From Puccinellia tenuiflora (Eukaryota > Streptophyta > Magnoliopsida > Poales > Poaceae), in the NCBI GenBank assembly GCA_012064385.1, contig QRDG01001975.1:1070918-1134917 (forward strand): 64,000 nt of DNA, read 5' to 3'. Both the position numbers and the translations under genes were made by a program. The notes under the pieces were generated by a model. The model was not told the DNA's origin and did no database searches. It saw only the letters and a program-made list of their open reading frames with translations. Shown piece after piece: positions 1 through 11,983 of this stretch (positions within the stretch are counted from its first letter, which is position 1; each line of letters starts with the position of its first letter).

Positions 1-954
1 TCCGATCGACACACCACGCGCTCATATGAAGATCGAGGCTGCATCAGCTGGCTGTTTTGTCGGTTGCTTCCGTTACTCGAAGGCTGCGTGCGATGCTGTT
101 GTAGCCGCTGGTTCCACCATGTCAGTGACTCAGAATACTTTTGATCGATTCGTGCCGACTTTTTTTATTTCGTTGCTCCGTCGCATGCGATGTTGTTGTA
201 GCCGCTGGCTCCCCATGTTAGTGACTTAGGATACTGCTGATCGATTCTTGCGACTTTTACTCTGTTGCGTGTGATGCTGTTGTAGCCCGTGGATCCAACA
301 TGTCAGTGAATCAGGATACTGCTTATCGATTCTTGCCGACTTTCTTATTTCATTGCTCTGTTGCGTGTGATGATGTTGTAGCCGCTCGCTCCACCATGTG
401 AGTGACTCAGGAAACTCCTGATGGATTCTAGCCAATTTTCTTTTTTCGGTTGGTCCTGTTACTTGTAGGTTGCACGATGTGGTCTAGCTGGTGAGTCATG
501 ACTATCGGCCTCTCTCTTCAAAAACGTATGTGTGCTCCGATGATGTTTTATTATACTCTTTCGGCCATTTCTTTTGGTGACTGTCAACCTCTCCGTGCAA
601 GGTTTGCGTCCTCAAGAATCTGAAGATAACTGAACCGAACCTCTCGTCATTGTCGGCCTCTCTGTTTAGAAATGTGTGTGCTCTGATGAGGTTTTATTTA
701 TGCCCATTGCGACCGCAGTTTTGACCTGGTTAAGGTTGCGCAATGCTGGCGGGTTATGATCTAGCCGATGGGTTCACCATGTCAGCCTCTCTGTGCAAGG
801 TTTGCCTCCTAAAAAACTGAAGATAATGGAATCGAACTTCTACTGAATGTCGGCCTCTCTCTCTCTTCAGAAAAGTATGTGTGCTCTGTTGATGTTTTAT
901 TTATACATGTGATTGCTGCTAGTGGTCATTTCTTTCGGTTGCGCCCGTAGTTTT
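1..954. repeat. Degenerate tandem repeats, no gene seen
   Basis: Positions 60-430 hold four diverged copies of a unit of roughly 84-97 bases. Each has the phrase GTAGCC followed by a CCATGT and GTGACT(C)AGGA block; copies of GTAGCC start near 101, 198, 282 and 378. From about 500 to 905 a different family repeats with spacings near 150 and 197 bases, marked by TCGGCCTCTCT and a following GTGTGTGCTC...GTTTTATT block. No coding frame is maintained across units, so the short ORFs here look like by-products. The family is not recognised. The region ends exactly at the LTR that begins at 955. Confidence 0.6.
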
Positions 955-2686
955 TGAAGGGGTCGTTGCATAGAAAACAAAAAATTTCCTACGAAACAAG
1001 CGGAAGAAACCCTACGATCTAGATCTACTAGATGTAAGTAGCGTAGTAGAGATCCAATCTCTTACCCTTGAAGAACGATCAAACGCGTTTTGTCGGTGCA
1101 GGGGTTGACTAGTCGATCCCCGCAACTAGACTTGTCTAGTCACGAGGAGATGTATTATCCTTGCGATCCTATCCGATGAAGCGCCGCACGAGCAGCACCT
1201 CCGCGGTATCCACACGTACGGCTCAATGTAGTCTCCGCCATCTTGATCCCTCAAGCAAGGAGGGAGTGGCTAGATGGATCTCAGCAGCACGACGGTGTGG
1301 TGGTGTTGATGGTGGAGTTCTCCCACGGACAGGGCTTCGCCAAGCCGTGCAAGAGGGAGATGAGGAGGAGGTGGCGCGGCACTGGAGGTGGGGTGCTTCT
1401 AGGGCAAGGGTGGTGCGGCTGGGGCTGGCCTCCTCTAGGCTGTTCCGCACCCTCCTCCCTTTATATAGGTGGAGGGCAAGGGGAACCCTAGGGCCGGCCG
1501 GCCTAGGGCTTGCTTGGCCCCCAAGCCAGCCGAGTCCCTTAGGGATTCGGCCTCCCCTTGCCTTCTTTGGCCGGTTGGGCCATGGGCTGGTGCGGCCAGC
1601 CCATTAAGGCTGCTGCACCACCCATTGGTCATGTGGTCCCCATAAGACAGGTGGGCCCCACTTCTAGACTCTTCTAGATCCTTCCAGAAAATTCCGGTAC
1701 CCTGCCGGAATATTCCGGAACCTTTCCGACACCTCCGGAAAGCACTTTCCTTATATGAATCTTATTCTCCGGACTCTTCCGGATCTCCTCGTGACGTCTA
1801 GGATCTCATCCGAGACTCCGAATCATCATTCGTTCATTCCATCAATTATCTCATCGCAAACCCTAGCTACATCGGAGCGTTAAGTGTGTGACCCTACGGG
1901 TTCGAGAACGTGCAGACATGATCCGATCAATAATCAATAGCGGGACCAGGATGCCCATATTGACTCCTACACATTCAACGAAGATCTCTATCAGTTGAAC
2001 CACGATGCCGGAGATTCAATTAATCTCGTATACGATTCCCTTTGTCTCACGATATTTTACTTGCCTGAGATTTGATCGTCGATATCCCCATATCTAGTTT
2101 AATCTCGTTAATCGGCAAGTTCTCTTTACTCGACCGTAATATAGGATCTCCGTGATTACCACTTAATCACATGTTTGCAAACTTCCAGATGCTATATTAA
2201 ATCCCACTCTTGATTCATGTAACCCAACAACCTACCATCGGAGATACCTGAAAGCCATCTTTATAATCACCCAGTCACGAAGCGACGTTTGATGTCCACA
2301 AAGTATTCCTTCGGTAAACGGGAGTGACATAATCTCATGGTCTAAGAAAACTATACTTGGCATTTACTAAAAGCGTTGGCAATGAAACTGTGTGACACGA
2401 TCAATTGCAACTCTTTATTATTGGGTCTTGTCCATCGCATCATTCTCCTAAATATTGACCCCATTATCAAGTGACTGTAACAAGTCCATGGTCAGGAAAC
2501 CTTAACCATCTCTTGACTAACGAACTAGTCCAGTAGAGGCTTACTAGGGACACTGGGTTGTTTATATTCCACACATGTATTATGTTTACGGTTAATACAA
2601 TTATAGCATGGATAATAAACATTTATCATAAACATGAATATGCTAATAAACCATTTTATTATTGCCTCTAGGGAATATTCCCAACA
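955..2686 (-). repeat. Angela-like 3' LTR
   Basis: This 1,732-base LTR runs, on the minus strand, from TGTTGGGAATATTCCCTAGA to a terminal CCCCTTCA, so it has the standard TG...CA ends. A TATA candidate (TATATAA on the minus strand) lies at 1461-1467, within the GC-rich transcribed part. It matches the two LTRs at 41771-43479 and 48206-49965 over its whole length. Confidence 0.88.
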
Positions 2687-2699
2687 GTCTCCCACTTGC
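2687..2699 (-). other. Polypurine tract of the Angela-like element
   Basis: On the minus strand the bases just upstream of the LTR read GCAAGTGGGAGAC, the expected plus-strand primer site of Angela/BARE-type elements. The same tract, slightly decayed, precedes the 3' LTR at 48206. Confidence 0.75.
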
Positions 2700-4562
2700 A
2701 CTAGAGTCAATAATCTAGTTTACATTTTCTCGATCCAACACCCATGGAGTCTAACACTCATGGAGTCTCAGTGCTGATCATGTTTGCTCATGGAAGAGGT
2801 TCTGTCCTCTAAGTTCTGTACCATATAGTTCTACATGTTCTTTGCAAAAAATTAATGTCACCTACTTTGACATTACTTCATCATCACATGATAAACCTCA
2901 TCATCATATGATGAATATAATATATTTGGTTACAAAGTAAGATTTTTCGTTTCCCTTTTATGCCTACATGACGTATGATCAGTCAAAAGAACTTTCACAT
3001 AGTATATGCACCCGGAGCTCACTCAGTCTTGAAACAAAATTTCTCAAACCAAAATATTATATCTTTTAATCCTTAAATTAATCATATACTCCTATATGTT
3101 GTAGACTCACAAATCGACAGTGCAATACATGTCACTTCGATATTTTCGATCATGCTTTCGCTGCGCTTCTGCCTTTATGAGATTTCTAATCTAATTTGGC
3201 ATTACGACTTCATTCAAGTCTACCAACAATTATTTTATCTCCTTGTTGAAATGACTCCTCACTCCTAACACGTTCTTGTAACCAAGAACTTGGGTCACAT
3301 TTGATCAAATACAAAATTATGGTTCTTATATGTTTAGACCTATGAGCAAGTCATAGCGAATACCAACATATCCTCCAACCATTATTCTTGTACTAAGATT
3401 AGACTTAATGTTTTATCTATCTTTTACAAGTAATGAACTCTTCTTCACTTGTTCCATTTTGAACTCCTTCAAAATCTTATTTAGGTTAAACATCCTGACT
3501 TAATGTTTATCAAACATATCTATCCACCATAGATGCATCTATCTCCATAGATATTTGACGTTCAAATTAACTTCATAAGTTATACGATGGTTCCTAAACT
3601 ATTTATAACATTTATGAAATCTCTATTTCATTTAAACAAGATGTCGTAAACTCCCACTCAAATATACACCATACAAATATTAAATTGCGAAACCACTTTG
3701 GCTCCCACTCAGAAATATGTTATCCTTATATTTGATTACAATGATTTACCAGCTCCCACTCAAACTCATGTCTCCACATATTTTATCATGGAAATTAGTT
3801 TCTGCTCTCACTTGATATATGTCACCACAAATTTCAATTAGATCACACTCGTGCATTTTTCTCGACATTTTGGACACTTCCAAAATCCTTTAAAATTTGA
3901 GAGCGCAACTACGAAACACTAGTCTTTGCTAGTTTTAAGTTTTATCTATTCTCTACAAAACCCTTTTGAAGAATAAATATGTGAAACATCTCTTTCACAA
4001 AATCAAGCAACAATTACTTCGAGAGTTAAACTTAACATAGGATGACTCTCAGTCATTTTTCGTATTTAAGGCTTCTATTTCTTGTTTGTAGTTTCGTAGG
4101 TATGTCTTGTTTCTTTAAACATGGCAAGTGCATCATGAATATTAGTTTCCAACCTGACAAAATTTTATATTCTTGAATCATACTTTTCTTTAGATAAACT
4201 AAACCGAAATTCAATGATCACTATCATTAATTCATCTTTCATGTGTCAAGCTTTAAACTCAATAGAACACTTTCTACGGTGCTACTTGATACAATAAAAG
4301 GCAAGGTTAACCACCTTGTTTTAGCTTCTCAATTTATTCCAACAATTCTTTTATCTATGAAACATTTTCATGATAAACCACTAAAATACTTAGCACAACC
4401 AACAAAATTGGTCTGCCCCTTTTAGTCTCATATTGTGGAATTTTTATTCATAGTCACACTTATGAATATACTACAAATTTGTTCGCAATCGTCTCTAATT
4501 ATCTCATAATTATTGAAACCACCTTCTCTCATAACTCATATGAAAAAATTTGTGCGAATCAT
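2700..4562 (-). other. Interior remnant of the Angela-like element, non-coding
   Basis: AT-rich interior sequence corresponding to about 46330-48200 of the complete element on the opposite strand. No gag or pol motif was found and all frames are closed. It ends abruptly at a junction with the Gypsy LTR fragment. Confidence 0.7.
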
Positions 4563-4574
4563 ACTGCTGACTGC

Positions 4575-6132
4575 TGTTGGGAGACCTCAAGAGGAAGGTA
4601 CGAAGCAGCGTAGCGAAAATATTCCCTTGATTACAAAACCAAGGTTGTCGAACCAGTAGGACTTGGAGAAGGCTTAGCAAGGTGTCAATAGCGCCGTTTC
4701 TCGATTATTGACGTGGACCTGCACACAATCACCAACAAACTACATTGCCCCCAAAAAATAGAGAGGTTGTCAATCTCTTCGGCTTGCCAAACACAAAGAA
4801 TTAAATGTGTGGATATAAAATTTGATGAGGATGAAATATGACCAGCGAGCAAATGATGATGAAAAGCTATGAAGACGGTTATAAACAATGTAGGAAAATA
4901 GGACCGGGGTCCACAGTTCACTAGAGGTGTCTCTCCAAAAGATATACATGATGGGTAAACAAATTACAGCATGGCAATTGACAGAATTGTAGGCGCGCAA
5001 CAAGGCTATCATAAAACAATATAGTTCACCGCTTCATCTAATATGGGCATTACGTCAAAATACATAGACCGTCATCCAACTGCATCTATGACTAATAATC
5101 CACTCTGAGATCGCTATCCAGCATGTCACCCAAAAGTATTAAGTTGCAAGCAACAGATCATTGCAATAAGAAAAGTGCATAATGTAAGCAATGTTGATAA
5201 CACGAAGAAATCACGCCACTATTTTCTCCCTAGTGGCAACAACACATCTCTAGCCTTAACCGTTCCTGTCACCGAACTCAGACAAAGAGAGACATGAACC
5301 CACTATCTAGCATAAATACTCCCTCATACAACACTAACAATTACTTGGCCAAAGCAACCACTAGCATCGAAGAGCATGCAAGATCATAGATGAAACACAT
5401 AACTGAACAAAAGTAATGACTTCCACAATTCATCGGATCCATGCAAACACAATCATGTAGCAGTTACAAATAGATGATCTTGATCATCATAGGAAGCTCA
5501 CAAGATCTAAACAATGGAGTACAAGGAGGAGAGACAACCATCTAGCTACTGCTATGGACCAGTAGTCCCGTGGTGGACTACTCACGCATCACTCCGGAGG
5601 CAGGCATGGCGGTGTAGATGCCTTCGGCATCGATTCCCCTCTCTGGCAGGGTGCCGGGAAGAGCTTCTGAACCCTCCCGAACTAGGCTTTGAGATGGTGG
5701 AGGCCTCAGACGTATTCTGGAGATTATGATCGCGCCTCCTCTTTTTTTAGGTCAGAGGAGAATTTATAGGCGAAGGGGCGACGCGAGGCGATGGACAGGA
5801 GCCCCAGGTGGGCCCCATGCACGACCAAGGGGGGGCGGCCAGGTGGCGTCTGGAGCCCCTGTGCCTCCCCTCCGGCTGTCCTTCGGGTTCCGTCTTCATT
5901 TCATATTGGAAATAATTCTCGTAAATTATGAGAGCAATCCGAGAAACTTCCCAGAACAACTTTTCTGAAACAAAACGACAGCAGAAAACAGGAACTGGCA
6001 CTGGGCATCTTGTTAATAGGTTAGTTCCATAAATCATGCAAAAATGGTATAAAAAGATTGTAAAAACATGTGGCACTGATATATAATCAAGCATGGAACA
6101 TAAAAAATTATAGATACGTCGGATATGTATCA
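4575..6132 (-). repeat. 3' LTR of the Sabrina-like element
   Basis: A 1,558-base LTR with its TG start at 6132 on the minus strand. It aligns along its length with the split 5' LTR at 11994-14753. A TATA candidate (TATAAATT on the minus strand) lies at 5761-5768. The distal end is short compared with the other LTR, which continues for about 23 more bases to 11994, so this LTR is truncated on its outer side. Confidence 0.82.
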
Positions 6133-6152
6133 GCATCCCCAAGCTTAATTCC
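6133..6152 (-). other. Polypurine tract of the Sabrina-like element
   Basis: On the minus strand the bases before the 3' LTR read AATTAAGCTTGGGGATGC, the stereotyped purine-rich boundary of this Gypsy family. It fixes the orientation and the LTR/interior junction. Confidence 0.75.
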
Positions 6153-6609
6153 TGCTCGTCCTCGAGTAGGTAAGTGATAACAAAATAATTTTTAAAGTGA
6201 CATGCTACCAATCACAATCATGATCAACTAATCATGTAAAGCATGTGAACTGAATGCAATGATCCAAAACAAAGGTTTATTGAATGAAACAAACAATGAT
6301 TAACCAGGTAAAACATCTAAGCAAGAAGTAACTAGAAAAGAACACTTTGGAGATTTAAAAGCATAACACTTGACAATGATTGATAAATCACAAAGTAATA
6401 TTGATTCAACAAAGGAGCTTGGCCCCCACAAAGGAAGATTTAAGTTTTCAGCAAAAGCTTCAACTTGCAACTTGTTTATCTCAAGATAAAGTCAATACAA
6501 AGTTTTCACAGTTAGACACAAAGATAACATGAAGTAAAACATGAACAAAAGTTGATACCAAGTGATTGCTCGAGGAGTTTGGAAGGAGGAGGAAGACATA
6601 CTCAACATA

Positions 6610-7927
6610 AAAGTAAAAGAAAGGCCCTTCGCAGAGGGAAGCAGGGATTAATCATGTGCTAGAGCTTTTGATTTTTTTGATTTTTGAGAGAAGTAAAACA
6701 GTTTTGAGACATGCATGCTTTCGTCAACGACTTCACATCAAAGAAACTAGCCAGTCCCCCATAACAAGCAAGGCTTTTAGACTTGTGAGAGCGGCTGATT
6801 TTAGAGGAACGAGTACATTCCTCTTTCTCCTTTGTTTCACCACTAACCAATGTTTGAGCTGATTTCTCAGATTTTCATTGTGCGGAGGAGAATGGTGAGT
6901 TATATTTATATTTTGCTTAAGCCGCTCTCAGGTTAATTCAAGTGAGGACGTGAACCATCAACACCGGGTGAAAGGGGGAAATGAACTTGCTTGCCAAAAG
7001 TTATAACCAACTTCTTACTACTTCCTCATGAGCTTAAAAACAGGGGCACAAAAAGGAGAATTTTGAATATTTTAAAGATAGCACAAGAGAAATTTACTTG
7101 GAGTGGCAGGGAAATACCACATGTAGGTAGGTATGGTGGACACAAATGGCAAAGATTTTTGGCTCAGGGAGTTGGATGCACGACAAGTATTCCCTCTCAG
7201 TACAGAGTTTTTGGGCTTAGCAGGATATCAAGCAAACACATAACATCAACTTGGTTCCATGAATGACTACAAATATACATCATGCATAACCACTAGACTT
7301 CACACCGTCTACCTTGTTAGCCAAACCAACTCTTTGCAAAAGAATATCTAGACTTTGAGAACTACCAAGCAGGACAAGCATCAAAATTTTAAAGTCTTAC
7401 GGTAATTCTTTACTAATCTATTCTTACTAGATAATCCACAAGTTTAAGCATTAATCTACTTCATATCTCTAAACAATTGACAAGTATCAAAGATTAAAGA
7501 CAAGGGTCTACAAGATTAAGCAGCACTTTTTACACTTCCTACATGATAATTTCCACTTAACCAAACACCAATCAACTTATTTGAAACAAAACAAAAGGGT
7601 GAAGCAACATGAGCAAAACTTCCTAACTACAAAAGCTATCAGCTCTGGGCAAGAGATGCTTGAAAACAAGAGCTAAAAGCATAAATGACAAAGGCTAAAC
7701 ACTCAACACATATAAGTGAAGCACAGGAGTGTATAATGAAAAAGCGAAGCGTGTCTCTCTCCCAAACAAGCATGCATGGATCCAAATTATTGTGAGGACC
7801 ATAAAACTAACACAAACAAACTGAAATTAAAAACAAACCGACGCTCCAAGAACAGCACATAATGTGTAAAGGAACAAACCGACGCTCCAAGAACAGCACA
7901 TAATGTGTAAAGGAATAAAAATATAGT
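6610..7927 (-). repeat. Interior duplication, copy 1
   Basis: This block begins AAAGTAAAAGAAAGG and ends ATATAGT. It is repeated with many point differences at 8496-9777. Copy 1 is about 36 bases longer, largely because of the 41-base tandem duplication at 7833-7914. Confidence 0.8.
7833..7914. repeat. Perfect 41-bp tandem duplication
   Basis: Two back-to-back copies of a 41-base unit starting ACAAACCGACGCTCCAAG, at 7833-7873 and 7874-7914. Only one diverged counterpart exists in the second interior copy near 9726-9765, so the duplication arose after the block was duplicated. Confidence 0.85.
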
Positions 7928-8495
7928 GGCAACATCAGATCTCTATCCTTAACCGTTCCTGTCACCGAACTCAGACAAAGAGAGGCATGAACCCACTATC
8001 TAGCATAAATACTCCCTCATACAACACTAACAATTACTTGGCCAAAGCAACCACTAGCATCCTAGAGCATGCAATATCATAGATGAAACACATAACTGAA
8101 CAAAAGTAATGACTTCCACAATTCATCGGATCCATGCAAACACAATCATGTAGCAGTTACAAATAGATGATCTTGATCATGATAGGCAGCTCACAAGATC
8201 TAAACAATGGAGTACAAGGAGGAGAGACAACCATCTAGCTACTGCTATGGACCAGTAGTCCCGTGGTGGACTACTCACGCATCACTCCGGAGGCAGGCAT
8301 GGTGGTGTAGATGCCTCCGGTGTCGATTCCCCTCTCCGGCAGGGTGCCGAGAAGAGCTTCGGAACCCTCCCGAACTAGGGTTTGAGATGGCGGCGGCCTC
8401 AGACGTATTCTAGAGATTATGATTGCGCCTCCTCTGCTTTTAGGTCAGAGGAGAATTTATTGGCGACGCGAGACGATGGATGGGCCCCAGGTGGG
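7925..8495 (-). repeat. LTR fragment between the two interior copies
   Basis: These 571 bases match the middle of the 3' LTR (about 5232-5815), including the stretch beginning TAACCGTTCCTGTCACCGAA and the AATTTATTGG remnant of the promoter region. Its left junction shares the short string AGT with the interior copy. Its right junction jumps from the LTR to the start of the second interior copy. Confidence 0.8.
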
Positions 8496-9777
8496 AAAGT
8501 AAAAGAAAGGCCCTTCGTAGAGGAAAGCAGGGATTAGTCATGTGCTAGAGCTTATTATTATTATTTTCATTTTTTTGACAGAAGTAAAATAATTTTAAGA
8601 TATGCATGCTTTCATCAACGACCTCACAGTAAAAAAACTAGCTAGTCCCCCATTTCAAGCAAGGATTTTAGACTTTTGAGAGGGGCTGGTTTTAGAGGAA
8701 CGAGTACATTCCTCTTTCTCCTTGGTTTCACCACTATCCAATGTTTGACTGATTTCTCAAGTTTTCATTGTGCGGAGGAGAATGGTGAGTTATATTTATA
8801 TTTTGCTTAAGCCGCTCTCGGGTAAATTCAAGTGAGGACGTGAACCATCAACACCGGGTGAAAGGGGGGAAATGACCTTGCTTGTCACAGGTTATATCTA
8901 GCTTCCTACTGCTTCTTCATGAGCTTAAAAATAGAGGCACAAAAAGGATAATTTTGAAAGTTTTAAAGAGAGCACATGAAAAATTTGCTTGGAGTGGCAG
9001 GGAAATACCACCTGTAGGTAGGTATGGTGGACACAAATGGCAAAGATATTTGGCTCAGGGATTTGGATGCTCGAGAAGTATTCCCTCTCAGTACGGAATT
9101 TTTGGGCTTAGGAGGATATCAAGCAAACACATAACATCAACTTTGTTCAATGAATGACTACAGATATACATCATGCATAACCACTAGACTTCACACCGTC
9201 TACCTTGTTAGCCAAACCAACTCTTTACAAAAAGAATATCTAGACTTTGAGAGCTACCAAGCAGGACAAGCACCATAATTTTAAAGCTTTACAGTAGTTC
9301 TTTACTAATCTATTGTTACTAGATGATCCACAAGTTTAAGCATTAATCTACTTCATATCTCTAAACAATTGACAAGTATCAAAGATTCAAGACAATGATC
9401 TACAAGATTAAGCAACACTTTTTACACTTGCTACATGATAATTTCCACTTAACCAAACACCAATCAACTTATTTGAAATGAAGCTAAAAGGTTGAAACAA
9501 CAAGGGCAATACTTCCTAACTACAAAAGCTAACAGCTCTGAACAAGAGATGCTTGAAAACAAGAACTGGAAGCAAAATAACAAAGGCTCAACACTCAACA
9601 CATATAAGTGAAGAAAAGAGTGTATAATGAAAAAGCGGAGCATGTCTCTCTCCCAAACAAGCATGCATGGATCCAAATTATTGCAAAGACCAGAGAACTA
9701 AGCACAAACAAACTGAAAATAAAAACAAACTAATGCTCCAAGAACAACACATAATGTGTAAAGAAATAAAAATATAG
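8496..9777 (-). repeat. Interior duplication, copy 2
   Basis: Diverged direct repeat of 6610-7927. After ATATAGT at 9777 the sequence continues into unique interior, whereas copy 1 switches to LTR sequence. Copy 2 is therefore likely the original arrangement on this side. Confidence 0.8.
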
Positions 9778-9862
9778 TACCATGAGAGAAACCGATGATT
9801 GTTGATGAAGAAGGGGATGCCCAATTAGCTTGTGACTTCTTAAATATTTCAGAGGAGGGTCC

Positions 9863-10483
9863 ATGGGAAGCCTCCCCAAGCTTAGGCTTTTATCCCTTCT
9901 TGATCTTCCTTCATCACCTCACACTTGGATACTTGAAAACTTCCTTCACGCAAAACTTATAGCAACTTCATTAGAGGGGTTAGTCCACAAAAACAATATC
10001 TTCCTTCAGTTTCAAAGCACATATCATGAACTTATTTTTTTACAACATTATCTACTGTCACAAAGGTCTAAGTAAAGCTCTAGCTTTGAAAAAGCTTCAC
10101 TCTGCCCGTGAAAGAAGCAATGCAAAACTAAGGACAAAATCTGTCAAGAACAGAACAGACTGTAAAGATGAATTTTTTTGGGGCACTTCTGGACCTCAAA
10201 TCAGAAAACTTAAAACTAGAGAAAGGTAGACAAAACCCTGATTCTTTCTGTCAAACATTTGCAGCCACAGATGATGTACTGTGATTTTTTGGATTTTCGA
10301 ACAGTGAAGAACAGAAATCTGTTTCTGGACAACAAACTCACAAATTAGTCTTCCTCTCTTTAGAGGCTATTCTTGGCACCAAAAACCAAAACAAAAATAT
10401 ACAAGGGAGTTGTTACAGAAGTAACATCACCCAAAACTCAAAGAAACCATAAAGTTGGGTTGCCTCCCAACAAGCGCTTTTCT
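9863..10483 (-). other. Interior of the Sabrina-like element, no gene seen
   Basis: AT-rich sequence between the duplicated block and the gag-like remnant. Short plus-strand ORFs here are antisense to the element and have no recognisable domain. Confidence 0.5.
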
Positions 10484-11725
10484 TTAACGCCTTTTAGCTA
10501 GGCAAAAAGATTTTAATGATGCTCTCATAAGAATAAAAGTTGAAACAAAAGAGAGCATCAAGAAGCAAATATCAAACAAATTTAAGCCTAACCACCTTCC
10601 TATGCATTGGTATTTTGCAAACAAATAAATCCATGAAGAACATAATGACAGGCATAGGAAGTAAAATAAAACTTTCAACATAGAGGGAGAAAACTCTTTC
10701 TTATAAAAATCATTGAGGCATAAAGCAACCAATATATAAAAGTAGAACAAGAGCAACCTCAAAAAATTTATAATGATAGGAATCATAATAACATATTTAC
10801 CTCTCTCATAATAATTTTCAGTAGTATTATAATTAATATCATCAAGTAACACAGGACAATCATAAACTTCATAGCATAAGTCATCATAAACAACCGTATC
10901 CCATTTTATTTCTACCTTCTGTTTCTTTTTGGTTTGTTTGTGTTTTGGGTGATGTTTAATAGGGGAATCATGGTCATAAGTGTAGCAAGCATCAATTTCC
11001 TCAAAAAGGGATATTTCAAGAGAATCCATAGGAACATAACATTCATCCTCCTTTGGTAAGAATGGAGGGTAATTATATAATGTAAGAGTTAGAGAGTTAC
11101 TATCATTAGGAGGTAGATCCTCTGTTTTTTCCTTCACTCTCCTGCTCTTTTTCATCCAATGAGATCTCAGCTTCAGCAATTTCTTCTTCCATGGTTTTCT
11201 GCAAGGCAACAATCTCTTCTTTTGGAGAATAAGTTCTCGCAAGAAATTCAGTAATATAAGGATTATCATTGTAATACTCAAGGCAATATCCAAGTATAAC
11301 AAAATTTTCAGATTTGTAAGAAGCATCATCAATATCTTTAGGCACAGAAGTAATTTCATAGGCACCCATTAAAACAACAAAACAACAAATTCTTCAATTT
11401 GTTCAAGATTATAAAAATCATAGTTTCCTTTGGCATAAGAGGCCAATACTTCGTTATCATTATTATCACATTGGAAAGGGAGGTGTTTATGCCTCCTACA
11501 ACAAAAAGATTCATTAAGGCACCAGGATTCATCATATGTGGAGCAAAAGTTTTCAGCAAGACTATTCAATTTATTTATTTGTGCCCATAAGTGTTTCCTT
11601 TTTTTAGACAAGCGGTATTCCTTATAACATTTCTGTTGTTCCTCCGTGAACCCACCTTGCCAATAAGATCTAGTCTCATAGAAAGTAACCATTGATAGCA
11701 AGTAAGGAACAAGACATAATAACAA
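10484..11725 (-). pseudogene. Decayed gag-like ORF of the non-autonomous Gypsy element
   Basis: Three overlapping minus-strand frames add up to one broken ORF downstream of the primer site. The first piece (11725-11369) includes Cys-, Lys- and Glu-rich segments such as CYKEYRLSKKRKHLWAQINK. The second (11369-11106) starts MGAYEITSVPKDIDDASYK. The third (to 10484) contains ECYVPMDSLEISLFEEIDAC and a basic Lys-rich stretch, then a hydrophobic C-terminal part that may be out of the original frame. Frame changes lie near 11370 and near 11125, the second close to a run of T. I recognise the DSLEISLFEEIDAC-type segment from non-autonomous Triticeae Gypsy elements. No zinc knuckle or pol motif is present. 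Calling it gag is an inference from its position. Confidence 0.55.
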
Positions 11726-11889
11726 AACAGAACCAAAATAAACTAGGTGCTTGAATTTTTAATTTTTTGTGTTTTTCAGTTTTAGAGCAAACGAAAGGCA
11801 AAACAAGACTAACAAAAAATATACTAGGCAAGACAATAACAAAGTAAAGTGAAAGGATGTGTGAAACTCCCCTAGCCGAAGCTTCCAAG

Positions 11890-11907
11890 TCCCCGGCAAC
11901 GGCGCCA
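11890..11907 (-). other. Second tRNA-Asp primer-binding-site copy
   Basis: The plus strand reads TCCCCGGCAACGGCGCCA, identical to the 3' end of plant tRNA-Asp including CCA. It lies 76 bases inside the other copy (11966-11983), followed by the same LTR-end-like string (GAAAATAGCTTGTGGCGTG). It is probably a tandem duplication of the LTR/primer-site junction. Confidence 0.75.
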
Positions 11908-11965
11908 GAAAATAGCTTGTGGCGTGTTGACGGAAGACTTGGTAGTTCGAGAAGCCTTCTTCAAA

Positions 11966-11983
11966 TCCCCGGCAACGGCGCCA
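11966..11983 (-). other. tRNA-Asp primer binding site (adjacent to 5' LTR)
   Basis: The minus strand carries TGGCGCCGTTGCCGGGGA, complementary to 18 bases at the 3' end of plant tRNA-Asp. It sits about 10 bases inside the 5' LTR, the expected spacing, and supports assignment to the Athila/Sabrina-type Gypsy group. Confidence 0.85.

Larger units (their letters stand above)
955..4562 (-). mobile_element. Truncated Angela/BARE-like Copia retrotransposon (3' LTR plus part of interior)
   Basis: Read on the minus strand, this is the 3' end of a Ty1/Copia element of the Angela/BARE/WIS group. The LTR (955-2686) is preceded by the polypurine tract and about 1.9 kb of interior. It is clearly related to the complete element at 41771-49965: LTR ends, LTR body and the interior next to the 3' LTR all correspond. 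No coding frame survives in the interior. Homology stops near 4562, where a Gypsy LTR fragment begins, so the 5' LTR, primer site and gag are missing. The bases outside the LTR (950-954, GTTTT) have no partner at the broken end. Confidence 0.85.
6153..9862 (-). other. Non-coding interior of the Sabrina-like element with duplicated block
   Basis: No coding frame longer than about 90 codons is supported. The sequence consists of a block at 6610-7927, an LTR fragment at 7925-8495 and a second copy of the block at 8496-9777. Short plus-strand ORFs at 6991-7266 and 8882-9157 are the same repeat seen twice and face against the element, so they are not taken as genes. A second PPT-like string (CCCCAAGCTTAGG on the plus strand) occurs near 9874. 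Confidence 0.65.

Noticed and set aside
6991..9157. Similar 91-codon plus-strand ORFs at 6991-7266 and 8882-9157
   Set aside because: They are the same stretch seen in both copies of the duplicated Gypsy interior, run antisense to the element, and have no recognisable domain.
11966..11983. Possible tRNA-Asp gene
   Set aside because: Only the last 18 bases of tRNA-Asp match, without the rest of the cloverleaf, and they lie next to an LTR end. They are primer binding sites.
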